A stretch of 23,312 bases of DNA from DATCYZ01 sp036526195 (GCA_036526195.1 DATCYZ010000163.1:1-23312); one strand, 5' to 3'. Positions 1-7,447 are shown, numbered from the stretch's first letter. A program made the numbers and translations. Notes: generated by a model from the letters alone, not told the origin.

Positions 1-410
1 TGATGGGCCTGCTGCTCGAACTGCGCGAGCAGAAGAACGTGCCCTACCGCTACATCGAGCTCGCCATCGTCGCGGTGTCGAAGCTGAACGCGTGCGACTA
101 CTGCGTGGCTCACCACAAGCCGCTACTGGTCGTCGAGGGACTCTCCGAGGCTGGCGCGGACACGATCCTCGAGTTCAAGGACCATCCCGAACTGGATGAG
201 GTGGACAAGCTGGTGGTCGAGTACGCAATCGCCGTGACCAATGCGCCGCAGAAGATCCGCGACAACGTGTTCGAGCGGCTGCGCGCACACTTCAGCGAGG
301 CGCAGATTGTCGAGCTGACGCTGCGCATTGCGCTGTGCGGGTTCTTCAACCGGTTCAACGACGCGCTGCAGGTCGACCACCCGGTGACGGCGGGCGCGGA
401 AGCGGACTAA
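1..410 (+). CDS. AhpD/carboxymuconolactone decarboxylase-like protein (5' partial)
   Basis: The open frame enters from the left edge. The first visible ATG is at base 3, but family members of this kind usually carry about 30-50 more residues before this point, so the gene is probably truncated by the window. Counting from that ATG there are 135 residues. They include the AhpD-type redox signature Cys-X2-Cys-X3-His (C31, C34, H38, in the context NACDYCVAHH), preceded by a helix containing E19. In AhpD these residues act in proton relay and peroxide reduction through the Cys pair. The fold is all-helical and the protein is predicted to be cytoplasmic. Such 'peroxidase-related' proteins are probably thiol-dependent peroxidases, but the physiological substrate cannot be read from the sequence. 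The gene converges on the tmRNA gene. The family assignment is firm; the specific function is not. Confidence 0.8.
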   Translation, partial: MGLLLELREQKNVPYRYIELAIVAVSKLNACDYCVAHHKPLLVVEGLSEAGADTILEFKDHPELDEVDKLVVEYAIAVTNAPQKIRDNVFERLRAHFSEAQIVELTLRIALCGFFNRFNDALQVDHPVTAGAEAD

Positions 411-413
411 TTG

Positions 414-429
414 GTAACGTATGTGTTAC
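414..429. repeat. 16-bp palindromic element, copy 1
   Basis: GTAACGTATGTGTTAC lies 4 bp after the stop codon of the AhpD-like gene. Its arms GTAAC/GTTAC are perfect inverted repeats around a 6-bp AT-rich centre. A copy differing at one base lies at 22875-22890. It could be a repressor-type operator or a small dispersed repeat. The hairpin itself would be weak, with a 5-bp stem. Confidence 0.6.
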
Positions 430-455
430 TTCGAGGTCATCTTCGGCGCCAAGCG

Positions 456-489
456 CAGAAAACGCAACGGCCCCGCAATTCGGGGCCGT
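456..489 (-). terminator. Rho-independent terminator of the tmRNA gene
   Basis: A perfect 8-bp stem pairs 467-474 with 482-489 (ACGGCCCC/GGGGCCGT) around a 7-nt loop. Read on the minus strand, the hairpin begins 7 nt after the tmRNA CCA end and is followed by TTGCGTTTT. That is the normal layout for an intrinsic terminator ending ssrA transcription. The T tract is interrupted, so efficiency may be moderate. On the plus strand no T run follows it. Confidence 0.75.
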
Positions 490-495
490 CGTTGT

Positions 496-863
496 TGGTG
501 GAGGCGGCGGGAATCGAACCCGCGTCCGTAAGCCCTACACAGTCAGGACTACATGCTTAGCCTGGTTATTTGAGCTTCGCCTCGGACCCGCCAACCGGCA
601 GGCTGGTCTTCGGCTAGCCGCTTCGACGGATCCACGTGGCCAAGCGGCCAAGCCACGCAGAGAGGCTGATGAAAATGACGCTGCACGCCTTTTAGGGCGC
701 CTGACCCATCAGCAGATCAGTGCAGCGTCTCGCGGGTATTAGGCCGCGAGAGCGAAACGCTCGTCGTTGGCGTTTATAGTTTTCCCAGTTGGATTTACGA
801 GGTGACTGGTCCTCGGCATGCCCTGTGCTGCTTCGCGACCCACGTCGAAACCAGGTCGCCCCC
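496..863 (-). ncRNA. ssrA: Transfer-messenger RNA (tmRNA)
   Basis: tmRNA rescues stalled ribosomes. It acts first as alanyl-tRNA and then as an mRNA that adds a degradation tag, working with SmpB. On the minus strand the molecule begins GGGGGCGACCTGGTTTCGAC and ends in a T-arm-like GGTTCGATTCC and CGCCTCCACCA. The 5' GGGGGCG pairs with the 3' CGCCTCC (one G-U) to form the acceptor stem. The length is 368 nt, usual for a one-piece tmRNA. The tag frame at 771-739 reads GCC AAC GAC GAG CGT TTC GCT CTC GCG GCC TAA, giving ANDERFALAA, a tag I know from betaproteobacteria. The conserved AAGCATGTAGT stretch before the tRNA-like 3' part is also present. The CCA is encoded. The gene follows the HAD phosphatase gene on the same strand after a 50-bp gap. 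Confidence 0.97.
739..771 (-). other. tmRNA proteolysis-tag reading frame (ANDERFALAA)
   Basis: Eleven codons inside tmRNA encode ANDERFALAA followed by TAA, with GCC as the resume codon after a run reading AACTATAAAC. The C-terminal ALAA is the recognition end for ClpXP-type proteases. The frame is assigned by alignment with the E. coli tag ANDENYALAA. Confidence 0.93.
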
Positions 864-913
864 GTGTTCTGTACACGCTTTCATTCTCTCATATGGGGGC
901 GCCGCGGCGCGAA

Positions 914-1576
914 TCAACGCCCGAGGTGCGGGACGAGGTCAAGCGGCGCGGCGATGACCAGGTCCGCGGGCCAGGTGTCGGGCGGACCGTTCAGCTCGCC
1001 GTGGTAGCCGTAGGTGACGGCGACCGGGCGCATGCCGGCGGCGCGCGCGGCCTGGATGTCGCGCAGGTCGTCGCCCAGGTACCAGCAGTCCTGCGGCGCA
1101 AGCGAGAGTTCGGCCGCCGCATGCAGCAGCGAGGCCGGATGCGGCTTCAGGTGCGCGGTGGTGTCGCCGCAGACCACGCAGGCCGGGGTCAGCCCGAGGC
1201 CGGCGACGATGGGCGCGGTGAAGCGCGTCGCCTTGTTGGTGACGATGCCCCAGGCGATGCCGCGCGCGGACAACGCGGCGATGAGTTCCTCAATGCCCGG
1301 GAACAGCCGGGTCTCTTCGCAGAGCACCTCGGCGTAGTGGTCGAGGAAGCGCGTCTTCATGGCCTCGTAGGTGGCATGCTCCGGCGTCAGCCCGAAGGCG
1401 ACGCGCAGCAGGCCGCGCGCGCCGCTGGAGGCCCAGGGCCGGCCCTCGGCGACGTCGATCGGCGGCTGCCCGTGCTCGATGCGCAGGCGGTTGACCGCGC
1501 CGCAGAGGTCCGCCGCGGTGTCGGCCAGCGTGCCGTCGAAGTCGAACAGCACAGCGCGCACAGCGGCCTCAGGCAT
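914..1576 (-). CDS. HAD phosphatase, MupP/Gph type
   Basis: A 220-residue HAD-superfamily phosphatase. Motif I is FDFDGTLADT with nucleophile D12 and acid/base D14. Motif II is in VTNKATR, the motif III lysine is in LKPHP, and motif IV is GDDLRD. A small helical cap lies between motifs I and II. This subfamily includes phosphoglycolate phosphatase (Gph) and MupP, which dephosphorylates MurNAc-6-phosphate in the AmgK-MurU cell-wall recycling route of Pseudomonas. In Pseudomonas, mupP sits directly after ubiG, as here, and the residues around SSGARGLLRVAFGL resemble that group. I therefore favour MupP over Gph, but sequence alone does not settle the substrate. The first 8 bp overlap the end of ubiG, indicating coupled translation. 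tmRNA follows 50 bp downstream. The protein is predicted to be cytoplasmic and Mg2+-dependent. Confidence 0.85.
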   Translation of the reverse strand: MPEAAVRAVLFDFDGTLADTAADLCGAVNRLRIEHGQPPIDVAEGRPWASSGARGLLRVAFGLTPEHATYEAMKTRFLDHYAEVLCEETRLFPGIEELIAALSARGIAWGIVTNKATRFTAPIVAGLGLTPACVVCGDTTAHLKPHPASLLHAAAELSLAPQDCWYLGDDLRDIQAARAAGMRPVAVTYGYHGELNGPPDTWPADLVIAAPLDLVPHLGR

Positions 1577-2276
1577 CGCGGCGAAACGCCATCATGTAGT
1601 TGACGCTGCAGTCTTCGGCCAGCCAGTAGCGGCGCGTCAGCGGGTTGTAGAGCAGCCCCTTCATCTGCGGCGTGCCGAGCCCGGCGGCGCGGCACCAGCC
1701 GAGCAGCTCGGAGGGCCGGATGAAGCGCGCGTAATCGTGCGTGCCGCGCGGCAGCAGCCTGAGGAGGTACTCCGCGCCGATGACCGCGAACAGGTAGGCC
1801 TTCGGGTTGCGGTTGATGGTCGAGAAGAACGCCGTGCCGCCGGGCTTGAGCAGCCGCGCGCAGGCCGCCACGGTGCTCGCCGGATCGGGCACGTGCTCGA
1901 GCAGTTCCATGCAGGTGACGATATCGAATTCCTCGGCATGCCGCGCCGCGTAGTCCTCGGCCGAGGCCGCTTCGTAAGTCACCGGCAGGCGCGATTCGGC
2001 GAGGTGCAGTTGCGCGACGCCGAGCGGCTTCTCCGACAGGTCGATGCCGGTGACCGAGGCGCCCTTCGCCGCCATCGCCTCGGCGAGGATGCCGCCGCCG
2101 CAACCGACGTCGAGCACCCTGCGACCGGCAAGCGGCGCGAGGCCGTCGATCCAGCCAAGGCGCAGCGGGTTGATCTCGTGCAGCGGGCGGAACTCCCCTT
2201 CCGGGTCCCACCAGCGGTGCGCGAGGCGGCCGAACTTCTCGAGTTCGGCGGGGTCGGCGTTCTGCGAGGCGTTCAT
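1569..2276 (-). CDS. ubiG: Ubiquinone biosynthesis O-methyltransferase UbiG
   Basis: UbiG performs both SAM-dependent O-methylations of the ubiquinone ring. The 235-residue product has the expected length. SAM-binding motif I is VLDVGCGGG (residues 54-62), the acidic end of strand 2 is in TGIDLS (D79), and the post-I/II region has the typical CMELLEHVPDP. The start resembles other UbiG proteins (ELEKFGRLAHRWWDPEGEF, residues 11-29). The gene overlaps the downstream HAD phosphatase by 8 bp. It lies after the strong ompA terminator, with only about 35 bp between that terminator and its ATG. Its transcripts therefore arise either from terminator read-through or from an unseen promoter. No strong Shine-Dalgarno sequence is visible before the ATG. 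Confidence 0.95.
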   Translation of the reverse strand: MNASQNADPAELEKFGRLAHRWWDPEGEFRPLHEINPLRLGWIDGLAPLAGRRVLDVGCGGGILAEAMAAKGASVTGIDLSEKPLGVAQLHLAESRLPVTYEAASAEDYAARHAEEFDIVTCMELLEHVPDPASTVAACARLLKPGGTAFFSTINRNPKAYLFAVIGAEYLLRLLPRGTHDYARFIRPSELLGWCRAAGLGTPQMKGLLYNPLTRRYWLAEDCSVNYMMAFRRDA

Positions 2277-2310
2277 CAGGGCTTGGTCAGCAAAACCGTG
2301 CCGGAGTTCG

Positions 2311-2342
2311 GCAAAAAAAAAAGCCCTGCCGAGGCAGGGCTT
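2311..2342 (-). terminator. Strong intrinsic terminator after ompA
   Basis: AGCCCTGC (2322-2329) pairs perfectly with GCAGGGCT (2334-2341) around a CGAG loop. On the minus strand the stem is followed by an uninterrupted run of about ten T (A run at 2313-2322). It lies 18 nt after the ompA stop codon and is the clearest terminator in the window. It separates ompA from ubiG. Confidence 0.93.
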
Positions 2343-2359
2343 TCCTTCACGGCGCGTTC

Positions 2360-3031
2360 TCAGTTCTTGCGCGTGCCGATGACTTCGATTTCCACGCGGC
2401 GGTTCTTGGCGCGACCTTCGCGGGTCTTGTTGCTCGCCACGGGCTGCTTCTCGCCCTTGCCTTCGGTGTAGACGCGGTTCGGGGCAACGCCCTTCGACAC
2501 CAGGTAGGCCTTGACGGCGTCAGCGCGGCGCACCGACAGCTTCTGGTTGTAGGCATCGCTGCCGATCGAGTCGGTATGACCGATGGCGATCACCACCTCG
2601 AGGTCGATGGCCTTCATCTTGGTGGCGAGGTCATCCAGCTTGTCCTTGCCGGCAGGCTTGATGACCGACTTGTCGAAGTCGAACAGCACGTCGGCGGCCA
2701 GCGTGATCTTCTGGGCGACAGGCTGGGGCTTGGGCTTGGGCTTCGGCTTCGCGGCCGGTGCGGGCTTGGCGGCGGGCGCCGGTGCAGGCGTCGCGGCCGG
2801 GGCCGGCGCCGGCTTCTTCACCAGGTCCGGGTCGCACTCGGCGATCGCCAGGGCCGGCGTCCAGTAGCCGGCGCGCCAGCATTCACCGGCGCTGTTCTTC
2901 CACACGGCGTTGTCGGCAGCGCGGTCGATCCAGTAGCCTTCCTTCGATTGCGCGGCCACGTTCGCCGACACGCTCGAGAGCGCAAGGCCGGCGGCAATCA
3001 CCAGCGGCATCCACAGTTTCTTGGTGGTCAT
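2360..3031 (-). CDS. ompA: OmpA-family outer membrane/peptidoglycan-binding protein
   Basis: A 223-residue exported protein. A signal peptide covers residues 1-27 (KK, hydrophobic core, cleavage near NVAA|Q). A short N-terminal domain (28-70) is rich in Trp and has two cysteines (C51, C66) that could form a disulfide. A Pro/Ala/Lys linker (72-106) follows, and then an OmpA C-terminal domain (about 108-218). That domain shows FDFDKSVIKP, GHTDSIGSDAYNQKLSVRRA and NRRVEIEV, including the Asp and Arg positions that hold diaminopimelate of peptidoglycan. The 8-strand beta barrel of E. coli OmpA is absent; this short form is usual in betaproteobacteria. It most likely anchors the outer membrane to the cell wall. 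A good ribosome site (AGAGAGGATC) precedes the ATG, and the gene has its own terminator, so it is probably monocistronic and highly expressed. Confidence 0.93.
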   Translation of the reverse strand: MTTKKLWMPLVIAAGLALSSVSANVAAQSKEGYWIDRAADNAVWKNSAGECWRAGYWTPALAIAECDPDLVKKPAPAPAATPAPAPAAKPAPAAKPKPKPKPQPVAQKITLAADVLFDFDKSVIKPAGKDKLDDLATKMKAIDLEVVIAIGHTDSIGSDAYNQKLSVRRADAVKAYLVSKGVAPNRVYTEGKGEKQPVASNKTREGRAKNRRVEIEVIGTRKN

Positions 3032-3070
3032 GCTTTGATCCTCTCTGAATGAATATCTGGTGGTTCTTAT

Positions 3071-3099
3071 TTAATACGACTTCATACGTTCCGACATCA
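3071..3099 (-). promoter_or_regulatory. Possible ompA promoter
   Basis: The 94-bp gap upstream of ompA contains an unusually AT-rich stretch. On the minus strand a -10-like TATTAA lies at 3076-3071 and a weak -35-like TGATGT at 3099-3094, 17 bp apart. About 40 nt of leader would precede the ATG. The -35 match is poor, so this is only a candidate. A separate promoter is expected because ompA is bounded by its own terminator. Confidence 0.3.
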
Positions 3100-3125
3100 C
3101 AGATTCGCGCGGAAAGCGAAAGTAC

Positions 3126-4448
3126 TTAGGATTCAACATCCTGACTGATTACAGTATGCCACAGGCTGGTCTGCTTGTCCAAGCCCGCCAGCCCCCCTCC
3201 GAGCAGCGTTCCCGCCTCGACCCGCAGTGCACCATCGACCCATACGTGGCTCACGTTCTCCCGGCCCGCGGCATAGACGAGATGCGAGACCGGGTCGTAG
3301 CAGGGCGAGAGTTCGGGACCGGCGATGCGCAAGGCGACCAGATCGGCCCGCTTGCCCTCGACGATCGAGCCGATCAGGCGATCGAGGCCGAGCGCGGCGG
3401 CGCCGCCCAGCGTCGCGGCGCGCAGCGCAGCGTGCGCCGGCAGAGCGCCGGCGTCGCCGGAGACCCCCTTGGCCAGCAGCGCGGCGAGCCGCATTTCCGC
3501 GAGCACGTCCAGACGGTTGTTGCTCGCCGCGCCGTCGGTGCCGAGCGCCACGTTGACGCCCGCGCCGAGCAGCGCAGCGACGGGCGCGAAGCCGCTGGCC
3601 AGCTTGAGATTCGATCCCGGACAGTGCACCACCGAGCAGCCGTGCCGCGCGAGCAGCTCGATGTCGGCCGCGTTCACGTGCACCGCATGCACCGCGATCA
3701 GGTTCGGCCCGAGCAGGCCGTGCCGCTGCATGCGCTCGAGCGGGCGCACGCCGTGTTCCTCGATCGAGCGGCGCACCTCGTCCGCGGTTTCCTGCACGTG
3801 GATGTGAACCGGCAGGTCGAGTTCTCCGGCCAGGCTGGCCACCCTGCGCAGCGTGGCATCCGAGACCGTATAGGGCGCGTGCGGCGCCAGGCAGAACGAG
3901 GCGAGCGGGGCGTCGCCGGCTCGATCGCGCAGCGCCAGTCCCTTCTCGAGGTAGTCCTCGGCATCGGTCGCGTAGGCCGAGGGGAAGTCGATCACGATCA
4001 TGCCGATGGACGCGCGCATGCCGGCAGCGCGGGCGGCCTCGAGCGCGGCCTCGGGAAAGAAGTACATGTCGTTGAAGCAGGTAACCCCGCCACGCAGCAT
4101 CTCGGCGCAGGCAAGCAGCGTGCCGTCGCGCACGAACGCCGGCGTCACGTGCTTTGCTTCCGCGGGCCAGATGTGCTCCGTCAGCCAGCGCATCAGAGGC
4201 AGGTCGTCGGCGTAGCCGCGCAGCAGGCTCATCGCCGCGTGCGTGTGCGCGTTGACGAGACCCGGGACGAGGAGGTGTTCGGGCAGTTCGACCCGCTCGG
4301 CGTTCGCATGGCGCGCAAGCGCGGCCTCGCGCGGCAGCACCGCGGCGATGCGGCCCTCTTCCACCAGCACCGCGTGCTGCTCGAGCACCACCCCGGATGG
4401 CTCGACCGGCACCAGCCAGCGGGGAAGGAGAAGCGTGGAAGCGGACAT
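3126..4448 (-). CDS. mtaD: TRZ/ATZ-family amidohydrolase, 5'-methylthioadenosine/S-adenosylhomocysteine deaminase type
   Basis: A 440-residue metal-dependent amidohydrolase. The metal ligands are visible: NAHTH (H68, H70), the HIHVQET strand (H217), a further His in AVHAVHV, and the catalytic Asp in LGTDGAASNN (D305). The LAPHAPY motif (H190) and FPSAYATDAEDY are characteristic of the MTA/SAH deaminase group. These enzymes convert 5'-methylthioadenosine or SAH to the inosine derivative for purine and methionine salvage. In Pseudomonas the equivalent neighbour of ubiG is an MTA deaminase. I chose the ATG at 4448 (MSASTLLLPRW), because the frame upstream to 4532 encodes a Cys/Arg/Pro-rich stretch with no family resemblance. 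The gene is divergent from gyrA. The substrate is inferred from family and context. Confidence 0.87.
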   Translation of the reverse strand: MSASTLLLPRWLVPVEPSGVVLEQHAVLVEEGRIAAVLPREAALARHANAERVELPEHLLVPGLVNAHTHAAMSLLRGYADDLPLMRWLTEHIWPAEAKHVTPAFVRDGTLLACAEMLRGGVTCFNDMYFFPEAALEAARAAGMRASIGMIVIDFPSAYATDAEDYLEKGLALRDRAGDAPLASFCLAPHAPYTVSDATLRRVASLAGELDLPVHIHVQETADEVRRSIEEHGVRPLERMQRHGLLGPNLIAVHAVHVNAADIELLARHGCSVVHCPGSNLKLASGFAPVAALLGAGVNVALGTDGAASNNRLDVLAEMRLAALLAKGVSGDAGALPAHAALRAATLGGAAALGLDRLIGSIVEGKRADLVALRIAGPELSPCYDPVSHLVYAAGRENVSHVWVDGALRVEAGTLLGGGLAGLDKQTSLWHTVISQDVES

Positions 4449-4622
4449 GGTTGGAAAAGGCCCTGCTCCGGCGCGGCCGGTGTCCCGTGATGCGGCGATC
4501 TTCGGCGCACGATGGCACGGCGACTCTATCACAGCGTCCGGCCGCGCTGGCCCGGGCGGCGCGTCGTTGCCCGCTCGAGAAACGCGGCACCGCGCAGGGC
4601 GGTTCCAAAGACCCCGGGCCGT

Positions 4623-4668
4623 GCGTCAGACACCCCTTCGCCGGGATGCGCGTGTTAAAATCTGACGC
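4623..4668. repeat. 8-bp inverted repeat flanking the gyrA promoter
   Basis: GCGTCAGA (4623-4630) is repeated exactly in inverted form as TCTGACGC (4661-4668), 30 bp apart. The -10 hexamer overlaps the first base of the second arm. It could be a pair of half-sites for a regulator or a chance repeat. Confidence 0.45.
4653..4661 (+). promoter_or_regulatory. Candidate gyrA promoter (extended -10)
   Basis: TGTTAAAAT gives a TGn extension followed by TAAAAT (4656-4661), a 5/6 match to the sigma-70 -10 hexamer, in otherwise GC-rich DNA. The -35 position (around 4633-4638) is poor, as is tolerated with an extended -10. It lies about 85 bp before the gyrA ATG. Confidence 0.5.
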
Positions 4669-4746
4669 TTTTGAGCACGTCCGTTTCACCCCTCTGCCAG
4701 CCGTGCATCCGAGGGGGACGGTCGCCCTGACGAGACGCCCCCCGGG

Positions 4747-7440
4747 ATGGATTCCTTCGCAAAAGAAACGCTGCCCGTCAGCCTCGAAGAGGAGATGCGG
4801 CGGTCCTATCTCGACTACGCGATGAGCGTTATCGTCGGGCGCGCGCTGCCCGACGTGCGCGACGGCCTGAAGCCCGTTCACCGGCGCGTGCTGTTCGCGA
4901 TGCACGAGCTCGCCAACCACTGGAACCGCGCCTACAAGAAGTCCGCCCGCGTCGTCGGCGACGTGATCGGCAAGTACCACCCGCATGGCGACGTGGCGGT
5001 GTACGACACCATCGTCCGGATGGCGCAGGATTTCTCGCTGCGCTACATGCTGGTGGACGGGCAGGGCAACTTCGGCTCGGTGGACGGCGACAACGCCGCG
5101 GCGATGCGCTACACCGAGATCCGCATGGCCCGCATCGGCCACGAACTGCTTGCGGACATCGAGAAGGAAACGGTCGATTTCGGGCCGAACTACGACGGCT
5201 CCGAGCACGAGCCGCTGATCCTGCCCTCGCGCCTGCCGAACCTGCTGATCAACGGTTCCTCGGGCATCGCCGTGGGCATGGCGACCAACATTCCGCCGCA
5301 CAACCTGCGCGAGGTGGTGGATGCCTGCCTGCACCTGCTCGAGCACCCCGAGGCGACGATCGAGGACCTGATCGCGATCGTGCCGGGCCCGGACTTCCCG
5401 ACCGCCGGCATCATCCATGGCGTGACCGGCGTGCACGAGGGCTATCGCACCGGCCGCGGCCGCGTGGTGATGCGCGCGCGCACGCATTTCGAGGACACCG
5501 GCCGGGGCGATCGCCAGGCGATCATCATCGACGAGCTGCCCTACCAGGTGAACAAGAAGTCGCTGCTCGAGCGCATCGCGGACCTGGTCACCGAGAAGAA
5601 GATCGACGGCATCTCCGACATCCGCGACGAGTCCGACCGCACCGGCATGCGCGTGGTCATCGAGTTGAAGCGCGGCGAGCTCGCCGAGGTGGTGCTGAAC
5701 AACCTGTTCAAGCAGACGCAGTTGCAGGACACCTTCGGCATGAACATGGTGGCGCTGGTCGACGGCCAGCCGAAGCTGCTCAACCTGAAGGCGATGATCG
5801 AGGCCTTCCTCGCACACCGCCGCGAGGTGGTGACGCGGCGCACCGTGTTCGACCTGCGCAAGGCGCGCGAGCGCGGCCACCTGCTGGAAGGCCTTGCGGT
5901 CGCGCTGTCGAACCTCGACGAGGTGATCGCGCTGATCAAGGCGGCGCCGACGCCGCCGGACGCGAAGCGCGGACTGACGGCGCGCACCTGGGAATCCGCC
6001 CTGGTGCGCGAGATGCTGAGCCGCGCGGCGGCCGAGTCCTACCGGCCCGAGGGCCTGCCGGCCGAGTTCGGCCTGGGCGAGACGGGCTACCGCCTGTCGG
6101 ACGAGCAGGCGCAGCACATCCTGGAACTTCGCCTGCAGCGCCTCACCGGCATGGAGCAGGACCGCATCCGGGACGAGTACCGCGAGGTGATGGCGGCGAT
6201 CGCCGACCTGCTCGACATCCTCGCCCGCCCGGAACGCATCCGCGCCATCATCGACGAGGAACTGCGCGCGGTGCGCGAAGCCTATGGCGACGCGCGCCGC
6301 ACCGAGATCGTGGCCGTGGCGGAGGACATCTCGCTCGAGGACCTGATCGCGCCGCAGGACATGGTGGTGACCTTCTCGCATGGCGGCTACGTCAAGTCGC
6401 AACCCCTGGCGGACTATCGCGCGCAGCGCCGCGGCGGACGCGGGCGCGCCGCCGCCGCCACCAAGGAAGACGATTTCATCGAGCGGCTGTTCGTCGCGCA
6501 TTCGCACGACTACCTGCTGTGCTTCTCGAACCGCGGCCGGATGTACTGGCTCAAGGTGTACGAAGTGCCCCAGGGCAGCAGCAACAGCCGCGGCAAGGCG
6601 GTGGTGAACGTGTTCCCGCTGGAAGAAGGCGAGAAGATCACCGCGGTGGTGCCGGTGCGCGAGTTCGACGAGGAGCACTTCGTCTTCATGGCCACCGCCC
6701 AGGGCACGGTGAAGAAGACGCCGCTCACCGATTTCTCGCGCCCGCGACCCTCGGGCATCATCGCCGTGGGCCTGAGCGAGGACGATTACCTGATCGGCGT
6801 CGCGCTCACCGACGGGCAGTACGACGTCATGCTGTTCTCCTCGGAAGGCAAGGCGGTGCGCTTTTCCGAGGACGCGGTGCGACCCATGGGGCGCACTGCG
6901 ACCGGGGTGCGCGGCATGCGCCTGGGCAAGGGGCAGCGCGTCGTCTGCATGCTGGCGGCGAGCGACGAATCCAGGGCGGTGCTGACCGCGACCGAGAACG
7001 GTTTCGGCAAGCGCACGCCGATCGCGGAGTACACGCGCCACGGGCGCGGCGGGCAGGGGCTGATCGCCATCCAGACCAACGAGCGCAATGGCGCAATGGT
7101 CGGCGCGGTGCTGGTCGAGGACCAGGACGAAGTCATGCTGATTTCCACCGGCGGCGTGCTGATCCGCATGGCGGTGGCGCAGATCCGGGAGCAGGGCCGC
7201 TCGACCCAGGGCGTGACGCTGATCGCGCTGGACGAAGGCGAGAAACTCGCCGGCCTGGAGCGCATCGTCGAGCGCGAGGGCGACAACGGCAACGGCAACG
7301 GAAACGGCGGCAACGGCCACGGCGAGGTCGCCACGGCGCAGGACGGCGCCCCGCCGGACGAGGCAGGGACCGGGGGCGATGGCAACGGCAGCGACCCGTC
7401 CGCCGGCCCGACCGGGACCGGCCCGCACGGCGCGCACTAG
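4747..7440 (+). CDS. gyrA: DNA gyrase subunit A
   Basis: GyrA cuts and rejoins DNA in the A2B2 gyrase that introduces negative supercoils. The 897-residue product aligns without gaps to E. coli GyrA numbering in the N-terminal part. The active-site tyrosine is Y122 (RYTEIRM), the winged-helix domain holds KYHPHGD, and the GyrA box QRRGGRG lies at 560-566. That box sets this protein apart from ParC. A six-bladed C-terminal DNA-wrapping domain follows. Two things are unusual. The residue at quinolone-resistance position 83 is Val (codon GTG, 4993-4995) while D87 is kept. A low-complexity Asn/Gly-rich tail of about 55 residues follows the last blade. The start matches the family (MDSFAKETLPVSLEEEMRRS). 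serC begins 7 bp after the stop. Confidence 0.98.
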   Translation: MDSFAKETLPVSLEEEMRRSYLDYAMSVIVGRALPDVRDGLKPVHRRVLFAMHELANHWNRAYKKSARVVGDVIGKYHPHGDVAVYDTIVRMAQDFSLRYMLVDGQGNFGSVDGDNAAAMRYTEIRMARIGHELLADIEKETVDFGPNYDGSEHEPLILPSRLPNLLINGSSGIAVGMATNIPPHNLREVVDACLHLLEHPEATIEDLIAIVPGPDFPTAGIIHGVTGVHEGYRTGRGRVVMRARTHFEDTGRGDRQAIIIDELPYQVNKKSLLERIADLVTEKKIDGISDIRDESDRTGMRVVIELKRGELAEVVLNNLFKQTQLQDTFGMNMVALVDGQPKLLNLKAMIEAFLAHRREVVTRRTVFDLRKARERGHLLEGLAVALSNLDEVIALIKAAPTPPDAKRGLTARTWESALVREMLSRAAAESYRPEGLPAEFGLGETGYRLSDEQAQHILELRLQRLTGMEQDRIRDEYREVMAAIADLLDILARPERIRAIIDEELRAVREAYGDARRTEIVAVAEDISLEDLIAPQDMVVTFSHGGYVKSQPLADYRAQRRGGRGRAAAATKEDDFIERLFVAHSHDYLLCFSNRGRMYWLKVYEVPQGSSNSRGKAVVNVFPLEEGEKITAVVPVREFDEEHFVFMATAQGTVKKTPLTDFSRPRPSGIIAVGLSEDDYLIGVALTDGQYDVMLFSSEGKAVRFSEDAVRPMGRTATGVRGMRLGKGQRVVCMLAASDESRAVLTATENGFGKRTPIAEYTRHGRGGQGLIAIQTNERNGAMVGAVLVEDQDEVMLISTGGVLIRMAVAQIREQGRSTQGVTLIALDEGEKLAGLERIVEREGDNGNGNGNGGNGHGEVATAQDGAPPDEAGTGGDGNGSDPSAGPTGTGPHGAH
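7285..7323 (+). repeat. AACGGC hexanucleotide repeat in the gyrA tail
   Basis: Near-perfect AACGGC units encode alternating Asn-Gly (NGNGNGNGGNGHG). Hexamer slippage would keep the frame, so length variation between strains is possible. Confidence 0.8.
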
Positions 7441-7447
7441 GCACCGC

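Larger units (their letters stand above)
4449..4746. other. Divergent intergenic region between mtaD and gyrA
   Basis: These 298 bp contain no credible gene. They hold the predicted gyrA promoter, an 8-bp inverted repeat around it, and presumably the mtaD promoter, which I could not place. The predicted gyrA leader is about 80 nt and has no clear Shine-Dalgarno sequence before the ATG. Confidence 0.6.

Noticed and set aside
496..560. tRNA-like 3' end that could be taken for a tRNA gene
   Set aside because: It is the T-arm and acceptor of tmRNA; there is no anticodon arm and the full tmRNA structure is present.
335..742. Open frame across the terminator and tmRNA
   Set aside because: It runs antisense through a structured RNA and has no protein similarity that I recognise.
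4449..4532. Longer start for the amidohydrolase at 4532
   Set aside because: The added 28 residues do not resemble the family, while MSASTLLLPRW at 4448 fits the usual N-terminus.
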